This document shows positions 43,086 to 53,858 of a stretch of DNA of 64,000 bases, in pieces. Source of the DNA: Ahaetulla prasina (lineage: Eukaryota > Chordata > Lepidosauria > Squamata > Colubridae); contig NC_080541.1 in NCBI RefSeq assembly GCF_028640845.1, positions 37,734,435 to 37,798,434 of the forward strand, written 5' to 3'. A model generated the notes under the pieces. It was not told the origin of the DNA and did not search any database. It worked only from the letters and a program-made list of their open reading frames with translations. Both the position numbers and the translations under genes were made by a program. The number at the start of each line of letters is the position of its first letter. Within the stretch, counting starts at the first letter, position 1.

Positions 43086-45135
43086 TTTCCATTTTGTAAA
43101 TTTCTAATAGGAAACAAATCCTACTACCACCCACCCCATCCCTGGAATGAGGATGAACTTTCAAGTGGAATGCTCATAAACATTTGTAGCATATAGACTT
43201 AAATCAAACATATGGTATCCCCCAAATTTTACTAATGTTACCTTTTTCATCCTGAAAAATCAGTTTGATTTAATAACTGACAAAGATTATAGCAATTGTA
43301 TATACATTTACAAGTATTTTTAAAAAATAATGCAAAGTAGTTATTTAATGCAAATAAAAATGATTAAAATTCTACTAAACCACCTTGCTTAATTCATCTA
43401 AATGTAGTATACTCGTTATCTCTTATTAAAATTCTGCCCTTTGACAAAGTCAAAACTAGCATTAATTTTAATGAGGATTTCCCTTGAATAATATTAAAGA
43501 GGTAACTTGAACTTTATTTCTGTTAAAGAGTACACGAGTGAAATATTTGAAATAACTGAGCTTAGATTATAAAATTTCAAATACTGCATCAAGCCTATTG
43601 CAATCTCTGTACTCAATTTCTGTTTATGTGGTTGTTTCTTAACTCTTCTTACAAAGTGTAGATTGAAGTGGAAGTTATATTTTATTTCATTATAATATCA
43701 GTGAACATTCCAGCTAGACCAATAGGAGCTGTAATTTTGCATACGCCCATTCATGAAAACAGAATGATTGCCTCTAAGGATATCTGTCTTGTCACCACAA
43801 TAATTTAAGAAAAAAATATAACTATATAAGTACAGCACATATCTTGTATTGATTTTGGGTTTGCATTTGGAATTATACCCTATTTTTTATCTATTTCAGC
43901 TGACATTTTGCAAGGATGCATTTATTCACTCCAAATGAAACATGCCACTGAAGCACCCAAAAAAGGATTCTTTATGAGCTTTCCACTGTTCCTTCTTTTG
44001 GCAACAACCAATTCTGGTATCGATCTGTTTTGATTACACAAAAAGTACTTATAAACCTTCTTTAAGATCTTGCTTTCATACAGAGAGAAGCCTGGGAAAT
44101 TTTGAGGATGAGAGCCATCAAAAAACAACATTCATTCCAGAAACACATTAACACATCACCCAAACACACATCCAAAAGTATATCCAAGTAGTTGGAATGG
44201 ATCAGGTCCAGTAGGTAGTTAATGCAATTTATCTAGTCATACTAAATCTGTGAAGCTTCTGCTGTTAGCCAGTTGGTAAAGATGGATTGAGTTTTTGTAA
44301 TGAGATAAATTTGCTTATAAACAATCTGGTAATCACTAATTACAATCTAGATTATTTTTTCCAATTCTAAGGAATTCTCAACTTTTAATATTGATACAAT
44401 TTGCATTTTAAAATCACAACTATATTTTAATTTCAAAACTATATCACAGATTCCTCAGTAAAAAAAAATAAAAAGACCTTTTTAAAATGTTGGTTTAATT
44501 GTGAACAAACAGTATCATGATGGAGTTATTCAGTCTCCTATTTGGCGCCTTCTTCTCAACTGGATAACATTAGATATTTCTTAACAGTGAAAAAAAACTG
44601 TGAGAAGAGTTGAATTCAGTTCTCCAGCAGTGGCTAGAATTTCATAATAAATGCATAATAAAATATGCATTCATTGCAGTTAATCAGCTTGTAGCTTTGC
44701 AACAATTAACTGTGCTTTGCACTATAAAATCTTTCAAGTATTTAACATTACTCAGTCATTATACTTTCTAGTCTGTTAATACGGGCTCTTTCAATATGGT
44801 TATTACAGCATGATGACCACATTTTCGTTCAAGATCTGAACAGGACAGTGTTTTATTGAGAAGTAATTCAGTCCATTCAGTGGATTCTATTAGACACTAG
44901 ATTGTACTATGTATTACTGGTACTCATTATGATCCCTGTTGAAAGCACTTTGGTCAGCATGAGCCAGCTTAACATTAAACAGCAGCACTGCCAGTTGAGG
45001 ATTCTGGCAACCATATATGTTGCCTCCTCCCAATTTCTTTTGGCCCATAAATGTATTTAACTTCCCTAACACATAAAATTATTTTCAAACTATAATACAT
45101 CTTCATAAATCAGTACAAAATGTTTCAAGTTATAA
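43086..45135. other. AT-rich sequence, no gene seen
   Basis: No domain or repeat recognised across 2 kb. Confidence 0.5.
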
Positions 45136-45564
45136 CTAGACTAGAGCACTGCACATCAGAAAAACTAGACACAAGAACGTTTTTTTCCCCAAACGCCATC
45201 ACTCTGCTAAACAAATAAATCCCTCAACACTGTCAAACTATTTGCTAAGTCTGCACTAGTAATCTTCTCATCGTTCCCATCGCCCATCTCCTTCCACTTA
45301 TAACCGTAACTTTGTTGCTTGTATCCTTACAATTTATATTGATATTGTTTCCTGAATGTTTATTTGTACCCTATGACTATCATTACGTGTTGTACCTTAT
45401 GATTCTTGATGAACGTATCTTTTTTTTTATGCACACTGAGAACATATGCACCAAGACAAATTCCTTGTGTATCCAATCACACTTGGCCAATAAAAAAATC
45501 TATTCTATTCTATTCTATTCTATTCTACTCTACTCTACTGTACTGTACTCTATTCTATTCTAGA
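45136..45564 (+). mobile_element. CR1/L3 LINE 3' end with degenerate (ATTCT)n tail
   Basis: The start corresponds to the last ORF2 codons (compare TAGAGCACTGCACACCAGA at 26731) and the same 3' UTR follows. The tail is (ATTCT)n with ACTCT and ACTGT variants, so this copy is older than the one at 27 kb. Confidence 0.9.
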
Positions 45565-45889
45565 CATCATATATCTATCCCACAGTGCTATGTTTATAAT
45601 CACTGAATATAAATTTTCAAAATTTAAATTTTTGCTCATCAAATTTACTAAAACATATGCAGCAGTGTCTTGTAGATTAGTAGCCTGAAGTACCACTTCC
45701 CAGCTTATGTTTATGTTGTATACAGCCCAAGGATTGCGATGAAGTTAGCAATACAAAAATGTTAACATAAAACAATAGTTTTATTAATAAAATAAATTTG
45801 TGATGTCATTATCTGCAATTTCAAGTATCTATAGTTGTTAAAAGGAAATTTGAGTTAAGTATACATGGTAAATGTTATACCAAATAAAA

Positions 45890-46112
45890 TGTACCAATGT
45901 TATTTGCCTTGCTTCACTTGCAAGCGCCTCCTTCCACGCAAGCTTGCCCTTCCAAGCATGCTCTTTGCTCGTGCATGCTCTTCCCGCGCATGCCCACAAC
46001 TTCCAAAACATGGCAAAATAGAACAACATTATGTCCGGAAGGGTGGATGGGGCCTACCGTAGTCGACACTACCGGTTTTCCCAAACCAGACAGAACCGGC
46101 CGAATCCTACCA
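45890..46112. repeat. GC-rich DNA-transposon fragment
   Basis: Ends in GAACCGGCCGAATCCTACCACTGAT, the terminus type of the CAGTGGTGGGATTC MITEs (compare 32953-33089). The body has CAAGCATGCTC / GCGCATGCCC alternating motifs. The left end is not defined. Confidence 0.5.
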
Positions 46113-46229
46113 CTGATCTTGACAGACTTGGACACTGGGGCGCCATCTAACAAAATGAAATTCAGTGGTGAAAAAAGTAAGATTCTACATTTAGGGAAGA
46201 AAAACAAAATGTACAGGTACCCTATATGT

Positions 46230-46630
46230 CCGTGATGGTGAACCTATGGCATGCGTGTCCAAAATGGCACACGGAGCCATGTTGCCTGGCACGCGCAGCA
46301 TTGCCCGTTCCACTTCTGGGTTTCTGGTATGCATACGTGCTCGACGATCAGCTGGTTTTTTTGTGTGTGGCATTTCTGGAAACTGGAAGAGCTGGTCTTC
46401 TGTTTTCCTGCGTGAGCATGCATGCCGGCCAGCTAGTCATCATGCGGCATGAACACCAGACCCAGAAGAGTAATTGGCCAGTGCACATGTGTGCACTAGA
46501 AACCGGAAGTTCATTTTTCGGTACACGCATACCAGAGCGCAGTTCAGATGAGGGTGCGCATGTGCAAGCAAAAAGGGCACATACACACTCCCTTTTCAGC
46601 ACTCGGTGCAGAAAAGGTTCGCCATCACTG
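46230..46630 (+). mobile_element. hAT-type MITE inside CR1
   Basis: Ends CCGTGATGGTGAACC and GGTTCGCCATCACTG. The flanking octamers CTATATGT (46222-46229) and GTATATGT (46631-46638) differ at one base. Sister of 9028-9411, with a divergent GC-rich interior. Frames within it are incidental. Confidence 0.9.
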
Positions 46631-46742
46631 GTATATGTGGTATCTTGCTCAAAAGTAGTAACTGCGAGAGGGATCTAAGAGTTTTAGTGGACAACCATTT
46701 AAATAGGAGCCAGAAGTGTACAGCAGCTGCTAAAATAATATT

Positions 46743-47026
46743 CTCAGGGCTGGGAAGTGGCTCAACAGGCTAATGTAGCCTGTTATTAACACACAGCTGC
46801 CTGCAATTACTGCAGGCTCGAGTCCCACCAGGCCCAAGGTTGACTCAACCTTCCATCCTTTATAAGGTAGGAAAAATGAGGACCCAGATTGTTGGGGGGG
46901 CAATAAGTTGACTTTGTATATAAATATACAAATAGAATGAGACTATTGCCTTACACAATGTAAGCCGCCCTGAGTCTTCGGAGAAGGGCAGGATATAAAT
47001 TCAAATGAAAAAAAAAAAAAAAAAGC
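46743..47026 (+). mobile_element. Sauria-type tRNA SINE inside CR1
   Basis: Same family as 37731-38017: tRNA-like head with GCTGGGAAGTGGCTCAACAGG, B box GGCTCGAGTCCCACC, body, Bov-B-like AAGCCGCCCTGAGTCTTCGG and a 17-base poly(A). The CR1 sequence resumes at GCCAACACAGTTCTAGGC. Confidence 0.88.
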
Positions 47027-47141
47027 CAACACAGTTCTAGGCTGCATAAACAGAGGGATAGAATCAAGATCACGTCAAGTGTTAATACCACTTTATAATT
47101 CCTTGGTAAGGCCACACATGGAATACTGCATCCAGTTTTGA

Positions 47142-47540
47142 TTGCCACGATCTAAAAAAGATGTGGAGACTCTAGAAAGAGTGCAGAGAAGAGCAACAAA
47201 GATGATTAGGGGAGTGGAGGCTAAAACGTATGAACGGCTACTGGGTATGTCTAGTTTAATGAAAAGAAGGACTAGGGGAGACATGATAGCAGTGTTCCAA
47301 TATCTCAGGGGCTGCCACAAAGAAGAGGGAGACAAGCTGTTGTCCAAAGCACCTGAGGGTAGGACAAGAAGCAATGGGTCGAAACTAATCAAGGAGAGAA
47401 ACAACCTAGAACTAAGGAGAAATTTCCTGACAGTTAGAATTATTAATCAGCGGAACAACTTGCCTCCAGAAGTTGTAAATGTTCCAATACTGGAAATTTT
47501 TAAGAAAATGTTGGATAACCGTTTGTCTGAAGTGGTGTAG
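47142..47540 (+). pseudogene. CR1 ORF2 C-terminal region
   Basis: The C-terminal domain of CR1 ORF2: DVETLERVQRRATKMIRGVE, YERLLGMSSLMKRRTRGDMI, FQYLRGCHKEEGDKLLSKAP, RNNLELRRNFLTVRIINQRN and LPPEVVNVPILEIFKKMLDN in order, ending at the normal stop. An in-frame TGA just upstream replaces a conserved Trp. No catalytic domain remains. Confidence 0.88.
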
Positions 47541-47606
47541 GGTTTCTTGCCTAAGCAGGGGGTTGGGCTAGAAGACCTCCAAGGTCCCTTCCAACTGTGT
47601 TATTCT

Positions 47607-49384
47607 AAACATATGGCATGCGCAGAGGAGTAGAACTAAGGTATCCTTAATGGCTAACGCTACATCATCCAAAGATCTAAAATCAAGGCTCTGTATTTTT
47701 CCTTTTCAAAACATAATTATATGGCGACATCGTTTTCAGAAAGGTGAGAGGGATATTCTGATGCTCATTAAAAGTAGTAAAACAATATAAGAAATTGCTT
47801 ATTTCTTTGGCAGTGGTAGGCCAGACAGAAGTCACACTAAGAAAACCCCTTTATAATCAATGAGACTCAGATTATGAGCACTGATTTAAGTTTATTCTAG
47901 GTAAAAAGCCTTTGGTCAACATGTTGTTAAACACACAGGATAGAACATTCAGCCATCTCCCTTATGCCAATAAGGGCATCTATAGAAAATGTGGTCTATA
48001 AAAGGATACCATAGAATCAAGAGTGTCTCCAAGCAATTCTTTCCTCTTAGTGAAGTTATTCTCATCTTTTGAGACTCATTTAAATGAGATTGAACTATTG
48101 AGCAATATAATTAGGTAGGAATCTGTATTTTTTACATTGCTTACACATTCTGTTTGAAATTCCTCTGGCTGATTTTTTAGAGAAGCTGATCATTAGCCCT
48201 AATACTGAATAAGTTAAAAAAAAAATACAGGCACTGAATACTTGAAACCAGTCATGTTTGAATATAAAGGAATTATAAATAGACAAATTATAATGTATTG
48301 TGATAACATATTCAATATATACATATAAAACAGGAAAAATGATCAGAAAGGATTTTTTTTATTCTAACAATGCAATTCTTTTGGGTTTATAGTGCTAGCA
48401 AATTTCACAGTCATTTGTAGTGATTTTATCGAGCCAAGTAATGAAATGTCTGCAAGAAAACCTCAGAGAACATCAAGAATTCCAAAGTTAAACTCAAGTT
48501 ACAGACACTGCCTATTTGACTGCAATTCTGCATTTATCTGCAAAATAATGCCCCTTTTATTTAATAGAGCTGATTCATAAGTTACTTTGCTAAGAATAAA
48601 ACCTAAATATGAAATTTCATACAATGAAACAAGGTAGTAAGGAAAATACATACATACATATATACATACATACATACATGGAAAAATAAGCAATAAAATC
48701 TTTACTATATTGGTTGGAAAAAACTCTTGCTTTCTTTGGTTTATTAAAGCTTAATATTTTGGTAAAAATAACAGCAAAGATAGTCCTGGTTTCAAGTGAC
48801 CTTAATGCATTTATGACAGCCTGTTCTACAACTAACATTGTTTACTCTCTTAAAGTAAATTTATATAAAATAAAACTATATAGTCCCATTATCACATAAA
48901 TGCAAAACATACAATAAAAATCTAACTTAACATGAATTCAAAGTAGCTCTGCCAAATGAAATGTGAACATTATTTGTTGGTCTATTAATCTTATCTCTTG
49001 CTTTCAGGTGCAAACTGTTAGCCTGTAAGGCACATAATAATGCATCACTTGGTTAGTTGAATATGAAGATACCCTCCTAAGATATCACTCTTTATTATAT
49101 ATAGTGTCTTGTCATATACACAGAATTATGTTAATATATTGTAATCAAACCACCCAGAGTCAGTTTACAGTCAGGTAGAGCCTAAATTGAATTAAATAAT
49201 TAATTAATTAATCACTAGCTTGTCTAGTTCAATCCAAAATATCAAACTTAAAATAAAAGCATTAAGCCATAAAATTATTGCATGCAAGGTTACAAATAAC
49301 AAGTACCACATTCAAATGACATGATGTTTTGCGTAACTTTGTTTCTGTGCATTTTGCTTTAAAGAAAAATAGATGGAATAAATC
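47607..49384. other. AT-rich sequence with TACA/TTAA short repeats
   Basis: A (CATA)n run at 48647-48679 and (TTAA)n at 49195-49212. Nothing else recognised. Confidence 0.5.
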
Positions 49385-49532
49385 AGGGGTCTGTGGACCG
49401 GCACCAGTTCCTGGTATGCCAGAAACCAGGCCATGCAAAATAAGCAAAACCCCATCCATCGGATGCTCTGGTCCGCGGAAAAACCTCTCTCCACGGAACT
49501 GGTCCCTGGTTCCCAAAAGGTTGGGAGCCACT
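49385..49532. mobile_element. Short hAT-like MITE
   Basis: GGGGTCTGTGGACCGGCACC and CAAAAGGTTGGGAGCCACTGG are the termini of a common reptile hAT MITE, about 148 bp. Confidence 0.6.
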
Positions 49533-49607
49533 GGAGCAAGTAACAAATGGTACAGGAGCTGGTAAGAGACACAAGAGATGGATAATCAATTCCCCTGTGT
49601 CATTTTC

Positions 49608-49752
49608 ATTTATTTATTTATTTTGTCAAACACAACACTATATATAAGTATAAGCATGAAATAACCACACAAATTGAATACAACCAAAGGGAACATTAGG
49701 ACAGGAACGGTAGGCACGCTGGTGCTCTTGTGCTTTTATGCACACCCCTTAT
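49608..49752 (-). mobile_element. LINE 3' UTR fragment, same family as 8224-9012
   Basis: Reverse orientation: (TTTA)n tail, TTTTGTCAAACACAACACTA, AACGGTAGGCACGCTGG and GTGCTTTTATGCACACCCC. Confidence 0.85.
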
Positions 49753-50674
49753 CTGTTCTCTCTTGCTGTTTGTTTTTTTTAAAGATATATGGACTTCTGT
49801 GTCCAAAGAGCTGAAATTAACCAGAAAAGCAGCCATGTCTTCAAGAGAAAAAAAAAGCAATACCATCCCTCAGGATTAAGCCTTCAAAACTTGGTTTTTG
49901 ACACAAAAATTAAAAGAAGGAAATTATGTGCAAGTTATTTCACTGTAAGCTATAGTTACAGACTGGCATATTTTCATACAGAAGACAATGAGAAAAAAGT
50001 GCAAATATTTCCATGTTTTTTACCTTTAACCTTCTTTATTACTTTGGAAGAATCCAGTTTGGACATTATTGTTTGTGTCTAAATAAATCAGAGTAATATA
50101 AAAGGAAAATACATTTAAAATTCATACATGCATATATAATACTTTCTAATGTTATTATAAAGGCAGGATTCAATGAAAGAAAATATTTTATATAAGGTTC
50201 AAGTTGCACTGTGGAACTAAATCCATATAGTTGGTTACATTTTAGTTCCAAGTGAAAACAATGAGTAAACGTTAATTGATATGAACTTAAGTACTACTGA
50301 TGTAAACGAAGGGAATCCTGAAGCAGCCCTAACCCTTTCCCAAATTAAAACACTAGTGCTGCAAACACTATTGCACTATGGAGCAATAGCAGCTCTCTAT
50401 GATTTACAACGTAGACCTTACCCAGCCTTATCTGGAAATATGGGAAATTGGAGCTGAGAGCTTCTGTACACAGGTCTTGAGCTTTAATATTGAACTAATG
50501 CATTTTCTCCAAAATAAGGGTGGGCTGTGGTATTTCAATTCCCATCATTTCTAATGTTTGGACTTGTTTTCTGGAAACCCATAATGGCACAAGATTCTCT
50601 CCCTCTTCAATATATACTTGAATCTCTCTCAGCCTTTCGTATGAAAAGATTTCTTTATCATATTAATGATGGTT
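49753..50674. other. AT-rich sequence, no gene seen
   Basis: A 97-codon frame at 49789-50082 has no recognised domain and ordinary AT-rich codon content. I do not call it a gene. Confidence 0.45.
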
Positions 50675-50838
50675 CAATCCTGACAGGCGTAAGATTGATT
50701 CAGTCTTCCATGCATCCGAGGTCACTAAAATGAGGACCCAGATTTTTGGCTGCAATATGCTGAGGTTGTAAACTGCCCAGAAAGTGCTGTAAAGCACTAT
50801 GGGGCAGTATATAAGTCTAAATGCTATTGCTATTGCTA
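50675..50838 (+). mobile_element. tRNA-derived SINE, 3' part
   Basis: TTCAATCCTGACAGGCGTAAG onward matches the SINE at 18685 from its B box to CTGTAAAGCACTATGGGGC and GTATATAAGTCTAAATGC, then GCTATT repeats. The A-box half is missing. Confidence 0.8.
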
Positions 50839-51984
50839 AAGGAAGCCTGCTTGAAATAACAATGTGTTTCCTGCATTGCCTCAAATTTCTGTGAAAAGGA
50901 TTCTACATAAATTAATTTATTCAGGAACTAAACTACTCTTCTTAAGAAAAAAAAACAGAATGGAAAAATAATATTTTACCCTTATTTTTGGAGAAAGCAA
51001 CACATGCTATCATATTATTTTAGTAATTCCAAACTTAAAAAAAATTAAAATCTTCTATTTATGTGGAAACTATTCAAAGTCCAAATTGAAAAACACTTCT
51101 ATGTTCCACTGCTTAATGAATCTCTGTACTCATTATTATGAAATATTTCCCAACAGGTGTATTTGAGGAATGATTTCCAAAAAAAGGGGACTGTACAGGA
51201 ATATACAAGAAATCCAGCGTTCATACATTCACAGAAATGCTACAGAATTTTCAAGTACCAAAAAATGAATGAGTTGCAGAAGTAGAACCTATTACATAAA
51301 GATTCTGATATATGTTTTTCTATTTGTCAAAACGTTACTTGTTAATTAATAAAAATGATTAATTTTACTTGCCTAGCATTTAAAATTTGTTGAGACCTTA
51401 AAAGATAAGTTTGATCATTTATTTTAATTGTTGGTAAATGAATCCCTGAGTTATAACATCCCAGACAATTGTGAAAACGATAATGCTTTCTAGATAATCC
51501 CTCATCAAAATTCAATTGCTTCAAAGAGATTCAAGAAATTAAAATTGTAGTTTTCATCTGAAAATTGGAACAAAAGTAACTTCTTTTAGAGAATGAAAAC
51601 TCTGTTTCATTCTAATATTTCTGAAATTAATTTTTAATTAGACATTCTGAAATGTTTTTAGCATCAGTAGGAATTACAGTGGTACTTCCTCTAGGCAAAA
51701 TTTTACATTGACATATATAAAAGATAAATATAAAAGAAAGCATTCTATACTTTTTCATGAAAAAAAACTGACCTTACCTACTCAATTTCCACACCAGCAC
51801 ATGGAACCAAATGCACAAGTAATTTCAAAAATCAATCACATTCAACTTAACTCATATTTTTATCACCATTCACTTGGGGTACTGCAATGTACCCTAAATA
51901 AAACTTACTTGAAGACTATTCAAAAACTCTTAACTAATCCAAAATGCAGAGGTCCATGAATTGAAAAAAAATGAAACTATATAT
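50839..51984. other. AT-rich sequence, no gene seen
   Basis: Nothing recognisable. Confidence 0.5.
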
Positions 51985-52080
51985 CAGTGCTGCATACCGT
52001 CTTCTAGTTATCAATGGCATTTCAAGTGCTGTTTTTCATCTACAAAGCCCTACGTGCCTTGGCTCCTAGTATCAGTCTTA
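51985..52080 (+). mobile_element. Short LINE ORF2 fragment (L2/CR1-like)
   Basis: FQVLFFIYKALRALAPS is the conserved F-K-V-L-x-x-x-Y-K-A-L-x-x-x-A-P block near the ORF2 C-terminus of L2-type LINEs. Only about 100 bp is recognisable. Confidence 0.5.
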
Positions 52081-52556
52081 TAAAATAGACCAGATTAAGA
52101 ATCCAATGTAATTTAGGTCTAAAAGTATTTTTATTAGAACAGCTATATTAACAGAATCTTGCAAGTCTGAATGACCTTCCCTCTCCCTCTCTTTAACTTC
52201 ATAGGAATTTTGGAAGGACTTTTTTGAAACATTTTCTCAACTTAGTTTCTTGGAATGGACTTCAGCCGATCTTGTCTGTTGCCTCAGTCGTACCTCTTCT
52301 TCATGTCCTTCAAGATCATCCCGTGTCTTCTATATCTAGATTTGTAAGGCTGCTTTATCCACTGAATATGTGTCAATTAAAATATGTATCTCACACTCAG
52401 TGACTGTAGTATATAATTTTAACCTACTTTTATTTTTTTCTTTATTAAACACACTGCAAATCAGATATTTGAAGCTGTAGGATACTTTTCAATTCTACCT
52501 TTTCTGGCAACTTCTCCTCACTTACTATGGTAAGTAATCCAACTAGGATATAGCAA
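52081..52556. other. AT-rich sequence, no gene seen
   Basis: Nothing recognisable. Confidence 0.5.
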
Positions 52557-52558
52557 TA

Positions 52559-52948
52559 CAGGTAGTCCTCAACTTATAACAGTTCCTTTAGTGACCATTC
52601 AAAGTTACAGCACTGAAAAAAATGACTTACGACCATTTTTCACACAACCTTTGTAGCATCCCCATGATCATGTGATCAAAATTCAGACACTTGGCAATTG
52701 GTTCACACTTATGACCATTGCTGCGGCCCAAGATCATAGGTTCCCATTTTACAAACCTTTAGACAAGCAAAATCAATGGGGAAACCAGATTCACTTAACA
52801 AGCATGTTACTAACTTATCAACTGCAGTGATTCAGTTAACAATTATGGCAACAAAAGTTGTAAAATGGGGCAAAACTCACTTAACAAATGTCTCATTTAA
52901 CAACAGAGATTTTGGGCTCAGTTGTGGTTGTAAGTCAAAGACTGCCTG
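52559..52948 (+). mobile_element. Terminal-inverted-repeat MITE, copy 5 (well preserved)
   Basis: 390 bp from CAGGTAGTCCTCAACTTATA to TTGTAAGTCAAAGACTGCCTG, flanked by TA on both sides (52557-52558 and 52949-52950). Its length and order match 28871-29235 throughout. Confidence 0.9.
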
Positions 52949-52950
52949 TA

Positions 52951-53841
52951 TATTGTAATTCTTATTTGTTCCACCTACTTGCAGGATCCACTTGCTTTGC
53001 AGGGTGCTCACCTTAGTTATGAGAGTAAAGTTTATTAATCAGGTGTTTTGTTTTTCAGTTGACTTGTTGCAAAGGCTAACACTGATTAAGGCTAAGAGGG
53101 AGTGACTGGCCCAAATTCACTCAGAGGCTTCCATACCTAAGGGAGAATTAGAATTGCTAATTCCTTAACTGCATGATCATATTAGGTATCAGGGCAGACT
53201 GCCATTTTTGTAACTACTTCATAGTGAATATTAGAATTGTATAGAAATGTAGATTTGGAAGGCAAAAATGATTTGGCATCTGCGCTGGCACACAAGTAAA
53301 CCTTAAAGGAATGTATCTTTTCCCGAGTTCATACATTTACCCTTCATCATGGTAAACATGGTAAAAGATGCATTTATAGCATCCATTTATAGTCTGAAAC
53401 ACGTTCCACTTTTAAACTGAAATTTCTGCCTAGCTCTAGTGTGCACATGCACATATATGTAAAGTCTATATATGTAAACACCATTATTAAATCATGATTT
53501 TTCAGACCCAATATAACAATTTTGATTATACTTAATAAGTAAATTTAATAATTTGGAAAAATTGCTTTGAAGTACATGGGAATGATTAGCCACTCAATAA
53601 AATATCTGTCTGCCACTCATTAAAATATAATACATTTTTAGCAGTCACATGATCTTGGGAAAATACACCCATAAAAAAAATGCAAACAGAAACCTCATTT
53701 ATGTCCCTGTGTGCTTTGAAGCACTTTTTTTGGAATCCAATCCAAACTTACTGCTCAACCTTAATGCTAAGTACATCTATAACTACCCAGTTACTCCAAT
53801 AAGCATCATTAATGGATATTGATATTCCAATGTGACCTGCC
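52951..53841. other. AT-rich sequence, no gene seen
   Basis: Nothing recognisable. The last 17 bases are the left target duplication of the element that follows. Confidence 0.5.
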
Positions 53842-53858
53842 AATATGTTTTGGCCTAG

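Larger units (their letters stand above)
46116..47606 (+). mobile_element. CR1 LINE fragment carrying two insertions
   Basis: The CR1 ORF2 C-terminal third is split by a hAT MITE (46230-46630) and a SINE (46743-47026). Joining the pieces gives continuous CR1 order: reading-frame remnants around 46150-46220, DLRVLVDNHL-like at 46660, then the segment at 47030-47540 and the 3' UTR GGTTGGGCTAGAAGACCTCC. It ends in CCTTCCAACTGTGTTATTCTA without a long microsatellite. Confidence 0.88.

Noticed and set aside
46226..46678. A 150-codon + frame
   Set aside because: Covers the hAT MITE at 46230-46630 and extends into CR1; no domain.
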